Assembly: GCA_037043015.1 (NCBI GenBank)
Contig: CM073329.1
Location: 3,860,648-3,924,647, forward strand
Reading direction: 5' to 3'
From: Bryum argenteum
Taxonomy: Eukaryota > Streptophyta > Bryopsida > Bryales > Bryaceae
Length of the DNA stretch: 64,000 nt
Both the position numbers and the translations under genes were made by a program. The notes beneath the pieces were generated by a model, which made no database searches, was not told the DNA's origin, and worked only from the letters and a program-made list of their open reading frames with translations. Below are positions 1-9,360 of the stretch, in pieces; positions within the stretch are counted from its first letter, which is position 1, and each line of letters starts with the position of its first letter.

Positions 1-1
1 G

Positions 2-2362
2 CCCCTGTATGTTCCACGACAGATCGCCGAGTGGAAGAAATACCCCGATGCGGAATGGCTCACGCAAGCGGGGCTGTTTCGCTACGCCAGCCACCTCCGC
101 GAAAACATCGATCTCGGGCGATGTCGCGCATTCATCGCCTCAATGCGGGAGAGGCAATTGGCGGATCCCAGCAACCGGGACGTGGCCGGGGTCGTGGAGG
201 GGGTCCTCATCCAATACTCCCCGAGGTACCTGTATCAGTTTTTTGGGTGGGATGGCACGGGGGTCACGAGCTGGGCACCACACAGCAGCAGCTTTCCGCA
301 GCCCGACACCACGATTTACACCCACGGGTACCCAGCCCAGGGGGACGGCAAGTTCGATGTCTACGAAATTACTCGTAGCAATCCCAATTTGCCCGATCCA
401 TGGTTCGGCAGGATCCGCGGGATCCTTAGTCAAGTGTTTTTCTGGAACGACTGCAACGCAGTCCACCCAAATCAGCTCGCATTGTGCGTCATGGCGGGCC
501 GGGGAGAAAAGATCAACTGGGGTAAACTCGTGGACGGGAACGCTGTGAGTCAAATCCAAGGACATGTGCACAGCGATGCGTACGAGAGCCCCATAGCCCC
601 ATTTTTGACGCAGTTCATTGGCCATTTTTTGGATTACCACAGGGCAAACCATCACCCGTGGACCCTGGGCGCCTTCTTAGATGTGCAGCGGGAAATTGCC
701 GAGGCTGCAATACCAAGTACCACACCACCACACAGAGGCAAACGTCCACGTACCGAGGAAGCCGAGGTAGCGGAAGCAGGCCCTGTGGAGGTAGCCAGCA
801 CATCCACGGTCACGCAGTTCGGCCCTCGGGCCACAGCTTTTAAAGTCCAGAAACGCACCATGGAGACATGCATGGAGGACATACTTAATTTCCTCCACGC
901 CACTGAGCAGCAGCAGCAGACGGCCACGGCCAAATACAAGGAGTGGGAGGCCCGACACAAGCGCCACACCGCCCAGCTCGTTCAGACCACACAGGCCGCG
1001 GCACACAAAACCCTGGCGGATTACAAGCTGGAAGCACAGCTCCACATTGAGCAACTCCAAGGACAGGTAACATCCCTGCGAAATCAACTCAATACGAGGG
1101 ATTTGGAGCTACAAGCTGCCACGGAAAGGGCCAAGTCTTTCGAAGACCAGGGTGCCAGAGACCGCGAACGGATTGAGCGGCTGGATCGTCAAACAACTGA
1201 ACTCGTGGCGCAGTGTAAGACACTGACCGAGGAATTGGCACTCAAAGCCACGGCCCCGGCACCCAGCCCCATGGACGTGGAATCGATACAGCGGCACCGC
1301 CAGGAGGTGGACGATGCCAGAGAAAATTTTGAGGCCAACAAACTGGCGTGGACGAATCATGCGGCCCAAGTGATAGCCACCACGGCCTACCACCTACTGC
1401 GATCCACGCCTCCCACGTTCGAGGAACCCCCGGCATCATTTATCGATCAATGCACCAGCGAGGCACTAATCACGTTGGACCTTGAGAGCTCCGACAACAA
1501 TTGGGGCAGCCAAGGAGAGCCATTCCTCGGCGAAGAAGAGGAGGACAGGCACCCCCAGGAGGAGCCGGAGTTGACGCAACTCCGGACACACACGCACGAG
1601 GAGGATTATGATGCACAGGAGGAGGACACCCCCGCATAGCAAACCCACACACATGCACAAAACAGGGACATGGACGCGGACTCCGGGGAAGGAATGTACG
1701 ACTTCCCAACACAGATAGGTGAGGAGCGAGTGGACATACCCGAGGGATTTACAGATCACGAGCAGACCCCACACCAGTCCCCGCGGCCACATACCACGGC
1801 AAGCTCCCCGCCGTACCATCTCCCAGTCCTGTCCCCCCCATCACAATACGAGTCCCCGGTCAGACAAAACGCTGATGGGACTTACCCGTGGCCAAGACGG
1901 GCCGAGTCACCCATGTCTCCCTCGAACCCCCTGCCAGTGTTCTCCCCATTGCGAACAAGGCCTTCCCCTCAGTCCGTGGCCCGGCACAGACAGGTCCTCC
2001 TCCAACAGGAGGAACGCGAAGGATGGAACATCGAGGACGCGGACGAGGGTGGGGATGAGGCCTCGGAATCAATGCACTTCGTATTGAAGTACTTCCACGA
2101 GCACCCCGATCTCGCGGCCCACTACACCGACCCCGAGGCGCAAGGACGCCAATGTCCGGCATGTAACAGGACATTAGGAGGCACAGTGTTTGATGTGTAC
2201 ACTCATGCCCTCAATTTCCGTGGCAATCACATTCTAATGCACCGAGCCGTGGCCGAGGCGCTGAGACGAATCCACAATGATGACGAACCTCCTCGTAGCG
2301 GTCGACAGCTTCCCCGAGAGCAGGCCAGGCCGAACAGGAGGCCCGCCCCCTCGCGCCGATAA
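2..2362 (+). pseudogene. ORF3 of gypsy copy A (env-position, coiled-coil protein), interrupted by one stop
   Basis: The frame is open from the window edge (frame 2) to a TAG at 1637-1639 and continues in the same frame from a Met codon at 1670 to the TAA at 2362. Copy B reads through the equivalent point without a stop, so the TAG, together with an inserted stretch here, is a lesion of copy A. The protein has an N-terminal conserved globular part (RQIAEWKKYPD to about nt 700). A long glutamine- and glutamate-rich coiled coil follows (about nt 880-1350, KSFEDQGARDRERIERLDRQ). Next come a Pro/Ser-rich linker and a C-terminal segment with CPAC followed by two spaced histidines (about nt 2155-2230). 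I see no transmembrane segment or signal peptide. The function is unknown. Its position after integrase is the slot used by env-like ORFs in some plant gypsy elements. Confidence 0.8.
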
Positions 2363-2393
2363 ACACAGCAATTCGGGGAAGAATTACACTATG

Positions 2394-2408
2394 CGAGGGA
2401 GGGCAAAA
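2394..2408 (+). other. Polypurine tract of gypsy copy A
   Basis: A purine-rich run, GCGAGGGAGGGC followed by AAAA, immediately precedes the TG of the 3' LTR at 2409. This is the standard place for the plus-strand primer of an LTR retrotransposon. Copy B has the equivalent tract GAAAAAGAGGGC. Confidence 0.65.
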
Positions 2409-3199
2409 TGTTACCCGCCACGGCACCGCGGGTATCATTACCGAAGACCAGTGGCCACGGGGAAGACCAAGACTTAACAGCCACGGGGCTCGAGGCCGAG
2501 GCAGTGATCAGAGGACCACGAGGATCGAGAACAGGGTCACAGGGAGTTAAGGCCGAAACACAGCGCAGAGGAATTAGGTTTATTATAAATAGAGAAGGAA
2601 TTACACAGAGAGGCAGCTTTGTATCACACGGATTCTAGAGATAGCCGCACGAGCACATTTGCTGCGACTTGTTGTAGCCAATTCGGCATTTCATGGATCA
2701 ATGTAATACGGACTCAAGTCCAATTCCTACTCCCCCTGTCTGCTTCTAAACCTCTCAGTCTTGCTTCTGCTGTGCTCTACCTAACTGCGATACTCACCGT
2801 GGCGCCGTGGACAGTCCGTCTTGGTTGTGTACCCCCTGTGAAACGCAGACCAGTCGTGGGAGACCTCCTCGTTCAGCCCCGTCGCTCCTCGGAAGATAGC
2901 CGCCTCACCAATAAGGACCTTGGCCGTGGAGACAGAGCCGGAAGCACACAGCAAGGTCGTAACCCTGAACTGTGATCAGCTCTCCATACACTCACGGGAC
3001 CTTTTACCACGAAAGCCCCGCCGACGACACTAATCCATCTGTTGATTACGAGTTAACCAGTCAACGGCCTTGGAACCCTACCCTGCCCCGGGCAAATCGT
3101 GGTAACCGGCCACATACCCGGTTCTCCTCACGCCCCTTATCACCCTCCACCCCTCTTCCCTGGGCCTCAGGCATCTCCATACCATGACCCCGGCTAACA
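2409..3199 (+). repeat. 3' LTR of gypsy copy A (791 bp)
   Basis: The LTR begins TGTTACCCGCC and ends CCCCGGCTAACA, so it has TG...CA ends shared with copy B. Its first 200 bases or so (U3) are clearly alignable with the copy B LTR. A TATA box, TATAAATA, lies at 2584-2591 in the same position. Beyond the TATA box the two LTRs diverge strongly until the last dozen bases. Confidence 0.88.
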
Positions 3200-3204
3200 C
3201 AAGT

Positions 3205-3411
3205 ATCCTTTTGTTCTTATGCCAAGTTGTATAAATAGAGGCCATTGTGCTTGCCCACTAATACAATTACAAGGTCCCGTTTTGATTTGCACACAAATTG
3301 GTACAAGAGATACTATGCCACCTGCCCACCAATATGATAACAAGGGTCCCTCTTTTATTCATAGACAAATTGTTACAAAAAGATAGCATCTTGCTCCCTT
3401 TAGATGTAATG
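3205..3411. repeat. Left remnant of the host repeat array
   Basis: This stretch has no gene. It contains two copies of a motif of the form GGTACAAGAGATACTATGCC / GTTACAAAAAGATAGCATC, preceded by 'ACAAGGTCCC' and 'ACAAGGGTCC' phrases. The same motif recurs at about 44848, 44941, 45653 and 45735 on the right side of the LINE. It is therefore probably the left part of the array into which the LINE inserted. Confidence 0.5.
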
Positions 3412-3424
3412 TGATTACTTACAA
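3412..3424. repeat. Target-site duplication of the LINE, left copy
   Basis: TGATTACTTACAA, identical to 44088-44100. A 13-bp perfect duplication bounding an element that ends in a short TA tail is typical of target-primed reverse transcription. Confidence 0.8.
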
Positions 3425-4588
3425 TGAAGCTGAGCAACTTCGTAGCTTCACGGTGACCTGCGATTCGTGTTGGAGATGCGCAAGTGAATGTTGCGGCGAA
3501 GTGTTGGCGCCAAGGGAAGCAACAGCAGGCTGGGCTGCAGCGCATCTGAAGTCGCAGGAGCTCTCTCCCGAAATTCTAGGATCTGAGTCCCGCAACTCCA
3601 GAAACTCACACTAGTCACTAGTGCTGAAAGCCAATCACAGATCGTTAGCCGTAGTCGCAGAGAAGTCGATGTAGATCGAAAACCAACAGTGTCGGAAACC
3701 TGCCATCACGGTTAGCAGTAGACACATTCGAAGTCGTAGCAGATCGAAACCCGCCAGTGCCGATAACAAGCCAGCAGATAGGTAATCGTAGCAGCACGAA
3801 CAGAGCGTTAGATACAGAAGCATTTGAATTTTGAAGTCGATGTAGATCGAACTACACCTGTGCCGAAAGCCAGCCAACATTCTTAGTCGCAGACACAATC
3901 GATATAGTGGCAGATCGAAAACCGCCAGTGCCGTCAGCCAGCAGATCTGCAGTCGTAGCAACATTTGTAGTCGATGCAGAGTGCAGCCGCAACAACACCT
4001 CACATTAGCGCTTCATCCCTCACCTGAAATATAGAATCGGTTAGCACCCCTCGATAGAAACTATCTTCCTGCACCCCCGAATTCCACTCAACCCCCTGCC
4101 CACGAAAGAACAGCAAGCAATTGGGGACGATAGAGCAACAGGGAGCGTGCAAATCTCACCTGCACCGAAGCAGCCGCCAGCAGCACCGACCCCGGGGCCT
4201 CAAACTCACCAGTCAGCAGAGGACGCAGCAGCAACTCCAAGCTGTAGTGCCTCCGATGGCACACAAAGCCGCCTCCAGAACACCAGGTACGCAAATCACC
4301 TTCCTTCATTCTTCTCGTTGTTTGTCCGTTCTCAGCACCACACCAACATCATGCAACCCACCTCACGCCCATGAGACGAATGCTCTTGGGAGGGCCCCTG
4401 CTGATTTTGGTGATGGAAGTAGAAACCACTACCAACAACAGATTTGCTCACAATGCACAATCACTCAATCACGAAAGATACATAAGCAGGCTAACCTAAC
4501 AGATACAAAAAATTGCAAATTCAAACTATGTGAATCTTACCTCTACCATATGCAACACTCAAACTTGCCATGTACAGACCAATTGCAG
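3425..4588 (+). promoter_or_regulatory. LINE 5' UTR with imperfect tandem repeats
   Basis: No convincing protein starts in this stretch, although an open frame in phase with ORF1 extends back to 4121. Between about 3640 and 3990 the phrases GTCGATGTAGATCGAA, GCAGATCGAAAACCGCCAGTGCCG and GTCGTAGCA recur. Copies of GTCGATG start at 3665, 3836 and 3970, which gives periods of 171 and 134. Repeats of this kind in a LINE leader often carry the internal promoter, but that role is inferred only from position. Confidence 0.55.
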
Positions 4589-6263
4589 ATGGCAGCCTCC
4601 AGCTCCACACCAATGATGAACTCGCCCACAGTCACGCCACACGAGGAAATGGACATAGACGACAATGGACACAACAACAAACGCACCACCAGCAGTGACT
4701 CCTCCATCAAACAGAAGAAAGCACGAGGCAGCCAACAAATCCTCTGCATGCCACCTGCTCCGGACATTTGGCTCGGCTTCCAAACCCTGGAGACGCTCGC
4801 TTATGAGACAAGTATGCCTCTCATACCTCCTAAATCTATTGTTGATCTCATAGCTGCAGGTTGTCAAGAAGCAGAAGCAACGGAAATGCTCACAGCCAAG
4901 CATTCATTCCCGAGAGTAGCCCAGAAACTATGGCCTGTTACTAGGCCTGACAAAATAGAAGGACAGCATTACAATGTGACACAAATCCCCTTCGATGTAG
5001 AAACCGACGCAATCACAGGCCTTGCCCTAGATTACCACATCCTTGTCCACTTCGAGAAACCTAGAACCCCATTCACCCAAGACCAGATGATGAAAAAATT
5101 CCTCCATCGATTACAGTACATGAACATTGAGTTAGGGACAGACATTGCAGAACCCATAGCTATCCTCTGCCACGGCCCCAAAACAGACAGAACATGGTCA
5201 GGTATGGCCAAACTACACCTCAAACACCCGACAGCTGACGGATACGATCTCCTCCGGGGCACCAGACCGTTCATTCTCACATTAGACGATGGAAACCCTT
5301 ACCTCGCAAAAATTGCCAAAAGTTGGGACCCGTTAGCAACAAGCTCTCTCCTATCTATCAAACTTGCCAGCGAAAACCTCAGAGAATTAGATGCCCACAC
5401 CCTATTCCAAGCAATAGTTACAGACAGTTTCAAACGTGGCCAAGAATTCGAAATCACGCAAGTCTCGAAGAAAGTGGGAGATACCTTTGCTTTTCTCACA
5501 ACGACCTCCCCAGAGCAAGCAGACAAACTAAAACGTAGCAAAATACCCATCCTAGGAGAACTCGTGCAAGTCCCAGTCTCCAGCGGCGAACACCTCTCCA
5601 AAGACGAAGTCGCCAAACGAAACTGCCTCGTCCTCATCGCCAAGAACTTGAGCCTCACCAAATCAGCAGAAGAAATCAAGGCAATCCTACAGGAGCACTT
5701 CGGACCCAAGAATATCACGTCCATCTTCTTTCCAAGACTCAAGGGCACCAGCACACACAGTGGAATAGCTAACGTGGAATGCCTCAATGCAGCAGTATAC
5801 AAGCAGCACGTCAAGAAGTCAGCAAAGATCCTCAACAAATATGTTCAGTTCTTACCACACCCGAACAGCTTGGACGGCACAGCAAGGCCCGGAGACGATC
5901 TGCTAAAGAAGTATGGCTTCCTCGATGTCCACACAGCTCTCGCGGAGACTGCAAAACGCCCCTGCCGCTCCTCGCCACGACATCTCCCCGACACAACTCA
6001 CCACCATCGTCGAAACAGCAGTAGCTAAAGGTACTGCCGACCTGCGCAAAGAGATAAGACAAGAAATGGCGAGCCTCAAAGCCGAAATTAGCGCAGAAGC
6101 ACACCAGTACGCAGACACACTCCACAACGAACTCCATCAGGCGCTCACGAATCTAGAGCAGATTCTCGGGCAAAGCATGAAGGTGGTCCAGGGTATCACT
6201 GCCGGCACAGCAACGCGGCCAGCACTACCAGCGCCATCTACCCCAAGCTCGCAGCCAAACTAG
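4589..6263 (+). pseudogene. LINE ORF1 protein, RRM-like plus coiled coil, frameshifted
   Basis: The start at 4589 (MAASSSTPMM) is chosen because homology-like ordered sequence begins after an acidic, low-complexity N-terminus. Upstream Met codons in the same frame exist from 4121. The middle of the protein carries a segment of RRM type (NCLVLIAKNLSLTKSAEE to VQFLPHPNS, about nt 5620-5870), as in many LINE nucleic-acid-binding ORF1 proteins. I see no CCHC knuckle. Near 5950 the sensible frame moves from frame 2 to frame 3. The new frame encodes an Ala/Glu/Gln-rich helix suited to a coiled coil (TIVETAVAKG to LEQILGQSM) and stops at 6263. The frame change is most simply a single-base indel in this copy. 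Confidence 0.75.
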
Positions 6264-6301
6264 CTACGCTCAACAGCCCCATCGTAAGCCTGCAAACCCC
6301 A

Positions 6302-9199
6302 ATGCGACACAAGCTATCACTCTCTCTCGCATGCAGGAATACCGAGCAAACAGAAGCGCAAAAGAACGAAGGAAACGAAGGGCGTGAAGGAGCCAAGGAA
6401 TCGCAGGACAAAGTGCAGCCAAAAGCCCGCGAACTCCCTGACGTTCCCTCTCCCCCTCGATGGCCTAGGACACTGACAGCTGCCATCATGCAGCACTCAC
6501 CATCATCATTACTCCTTGGATTATCTCATCATATCGTATCAATGCTACATCACTCATTCAGTATGGCCAATTACCCCAGTTTAGAGCATTTTAGGTGCTC
6601 ACACAAAAAAATATATAAATATCGGTGTTTTATTTACTATATATATTATTACTGCATGGACAGATACCATATAAGACTCTGTAGATCTCTATACAAAAGA
6701 ATATATGGATTTTATTATTGTTATTACTATCGCTGTTTTTCTTTATTCTCCAATTGTATGTACAAAAAACATCTACATAACAAACACAAAACAAAATTTA
6801 ATCCAAAAAAATATACAAAACATATTCTTAGCATTACAAACGGGCACTTCATTTCAACAACACAAAAACAACAAAACAAACACACTAACTCTAAACAACA
6901 AAACCCAAACAAAGAATACATAGATGACCACAGAAATAAGAACCCCAAAATCTATCTATTAAATAACACAAATACAATGCCTATACGCAAAACTTTTACA
7001 CGGATGAACATAAGAAAAAAAGACACACATAACCAACACAAAAGCCACTTTAAAACATACCTCTTAGGTTTTCACACAACTAACCGTCAAAAACCCAAAA
7101 AAATAGATTCCTCCTATAAAACCAATACAACTAAAACACTCTCCAGCCCTATAAAGGAGATAACAACCAAGCACCTAAACAAACCCTACCAAAGAAACTA
7201 TAAAAACCATAAACCTCTACCAAAAATCGGCGTAAATACAATGCATGCACGTAATTTCCATAACAAAATGGCCACACAAAACTACAAACACTACTCACCA
7301 CATAACATAAATAACACAAACTGTTCTTACGCACAAACCAAACATCACAAACTCTCCGCCAAAACCCTAAATACACTCAAAATACATCACATTAAAACAC
7401 ACCCGACAAACAAAACAAAGATAATCAAAACAAACAGTATACACACAATAATCATTGTACAAATAAATAGAATCCATAGCTATATACTTATATACCTAAA
7501 AGCACTCAACAAGACATTGTACACACACCAATCTATAGTATATAGTTCCTATATGTATACACAACCAAGACACATATCAGAATTGCCCAAAACATACAAC
7601 AACACCCCTAGCACCAGAGTGACCAAAACACAGGGAACCCAACGAGCTCGGCTTCCCGGCCTCGCCAATACACAAACACATCAAAAATTAACCAAAAATC
7701 ATGACAACTTCAGAATTACCACAAAATCCGACCAATCACGCACGTACACACAAAATCAACCCAACACTCTCTTTACAAACAAAATACGACAACCACAAAA
7801 AGATAACATGCACACCCCCACAAACCTAAAAACCCACACACAATTATACCCAACAAAATCAAAAAACAAAACATACAAAGGCTATACCATACCAAACTAC
7901 CTCTTTCTACTCCTATGTGGAGATATTGAGTCCAACCCAGGACCAATGCCCAATGTCCTACATCTACATCCTGCACTACATAGAAGACATAGTAGGACCT
8001 ATTTTATACCTAGTACAATAGTACTCTACCCCGAATACAAACACCTAGCCACAACATTCTCACCCACCATAAAAACCACCTACCCTCAACACCAAAACAG
8101 TTGCAACCTATACCCACATCTCACAAGCTATATCCACAACCATCCACATTTTCCCCCTCCGAATATGCTCTACGCTCTCATAACCACCATAGGACCACAA
8201 ATAAACCTCTGTGAACAAACAATAACAACAAACCCTAATCCATACTGGACAACAACTCTACTAAACCAACTATCACGTCTCCCCAACGATCCTGCGAGAC
8301 ACCTAACTACTCCACACCCCTACACACAATTCCAACAAACCAACCAACACCTTATCACACCAACAAAATCCATCCACAAAGAACTTTATAAACACATCCT
8401 GAATCCAAACACCAACACCTCCATCCAAACACTTAAAACAACATTTCCATACTTACCCGAAACACTGTTAATTGAAGCTACAAGATGCAAAGAACACCTC
8501 CCAAAATACTCACACCCGCCCCCATTGCCACCAACCCACCCTATCACCCCTCAACCTCAACATACTACCCAATTAAACACAACAATATCCACATGGAACG
8601 CAAGCTCTCTAAACACGGCTCTCCCGAACCTTTACAAAATCGCACTAAATCTCCCGGCAATCATTACAGTACAAGAAACAAAACTCACCGCCAACAAATC
8701 TACAAAATATATCCAACGCATGTTACCACAATATAAACTAATTTTCAATAACACACATGCACTCACCCGATGCATCCAACAACGAATACCATACACCCCC
8801 GCACGAGGCGGCCTCCTCACTCTCATACACCAAAACTACGCTTTCCCGGGAAACATTACAAAAATCCCCACCCCAGCCAACATCTCACCGTACCTACAAA
8901 TTATTCACATAACAAACAAACCCCTCACCCCTTGGCTACTCATCCATTTATACATGCCTTCTCACCCAACAGACATAAGTCTAATCCCCATAATCCAACA
9001 AACAATCACCACCCACATACAAACATACCCCAACCATACCCATATTTTATGCGGAGACTTTAATAGAGACATTGCCTTAAACGGAAGACAGACCGCGCAC
9101 AACACCACACAACCACAAGACGAAGACCACCAATGGCGTACATACACGGATAACCTTAATCTCACATATATTCCCACAAACAGCCCATTCTCGAGACAA
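6302..9199 (+). CDS. LINE ORF2, 5' segment: leader, 2A peptide, APE endonuclease N-terminal part
   Basis: This is one open frame of more than 960 codons up to the CACTA insertion at 9200. The true start is uncertain (Met codons at 6302, 6488, 6542 and later). Residues 1 to about 530 are low complexity, rich in Lys, Asn, Thr, His and Tyr, with no recognised domain. A 2A peptide follows (7898-7945). From about nt 8580 an APE-type endonuclease is clear. It shows a TWNASSL start, then QETKL with the metal-binding Glu, a GGLL strand and LCGDFNRD with the catalytic Asp. The domain is cut after SRQ (9191-9199) and resumes at 37838 with GGYNYTETSLIDGYY and the SDHSPV motif. The endonuclease nicks the target to prime reverse transcription. 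Confidence 0.85.
7898..7945 (+). other. 2A ribosome-skipping peptide in LINE ORF2
   Basis: The codons read YLFLLLCGDIESNPGP, with Met next. The D-(V/I)-E-x-N-P-G-P signature is complete and is preceded by the usual Leu-rich helix and G. In known 2A peptides the ribosome fails to form the Gly-Pro bond (here between 7940-7942 and 7943-7945) and continues, giving two proteins. Here this would release the leader from an endonuclease-RT protein starting at Pro. 2A sequences are known in APE-type LINEs of trypanosomes and several invertebrates. Activity here is inferred from the motif. Confidence 0.85.
9197..9199. repeat. CACTA target-site duplication, left copy (CAA)
   Basis: CAA precedes CACTACAAG at 9200 and is repeated directly after the right terminus (37835-37837). 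Three-base duplications are diagnostic of CACTA/EnSpm transposons. Removing the element and one CAA rejoins the LINE frame exactly (SRQ-GGYNY). Confidence 0.92.
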
Positions 9200-9360
9200 C
9201 ACTACAAGAAAAATGGTGTATAAATGACTAAAAATTGACAACCAAATGTCCTGAATGATAGAGTGGGCAATTTTTTTTGGAATTCCTGTCAATTTGAATA
9301 AATTTTGAATTTTTGTTAATTTTTTGTTAAGGGTTTGACAAGCAAAACGCAAACTGTACA
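9200..9360. repeat. CACTA left terminal inverted repeat and subterminal motifs
   Basis: CACTACAAG opens the element. TTGACAACC lies at 9235-9243, and TGACAA variants continue to about 9345 (GTCAATTTG, TTTGACAAG). The mirror region at 37690-37834 holds the same motifs. Confidence 0.85.

Larger units (their letters stand above)
1..3199 (+). mobile_element. Ty3/gypsy LTR retrotransposon copy A, 3' part
   Basis: The window opens inside the internal region of this element. It contains the downstream third ORF, a purine-rich tract and a complete 3' LTR ending in the same GACCCCGGCTAACA as the LTRs of copy B. The protein it encodes matches ORF3 of copy B (19754-22130, minus) almost residue for residue, so the two are members of one family. 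Gag-pol and the 5' LTR lie outside the window, so the left target-site duplication cannot be checked. The base after the LTR starts CAAGT (3200-3204), the predicted right copy of a 5-bp duplication. Confidence 0.9.

Noticed and set aside
140..1100. Several long antisense frames over gypsy ORF3 (for example 140-655 and 677-1087, minus)
   Set aside because: They are shadows of the GC-biased sense frame and the sense frame is the one conserved between copies.
4288..4588. A possible intron (GTACGC ... TTGCAG) in the LINE 5' region before the ORF1 Met at 4589
   Set aside because: LINE RNAs are the templates of retrotransposition and normally lack introns, and the frame is open throughout, so the splice-like sites are probably chance.
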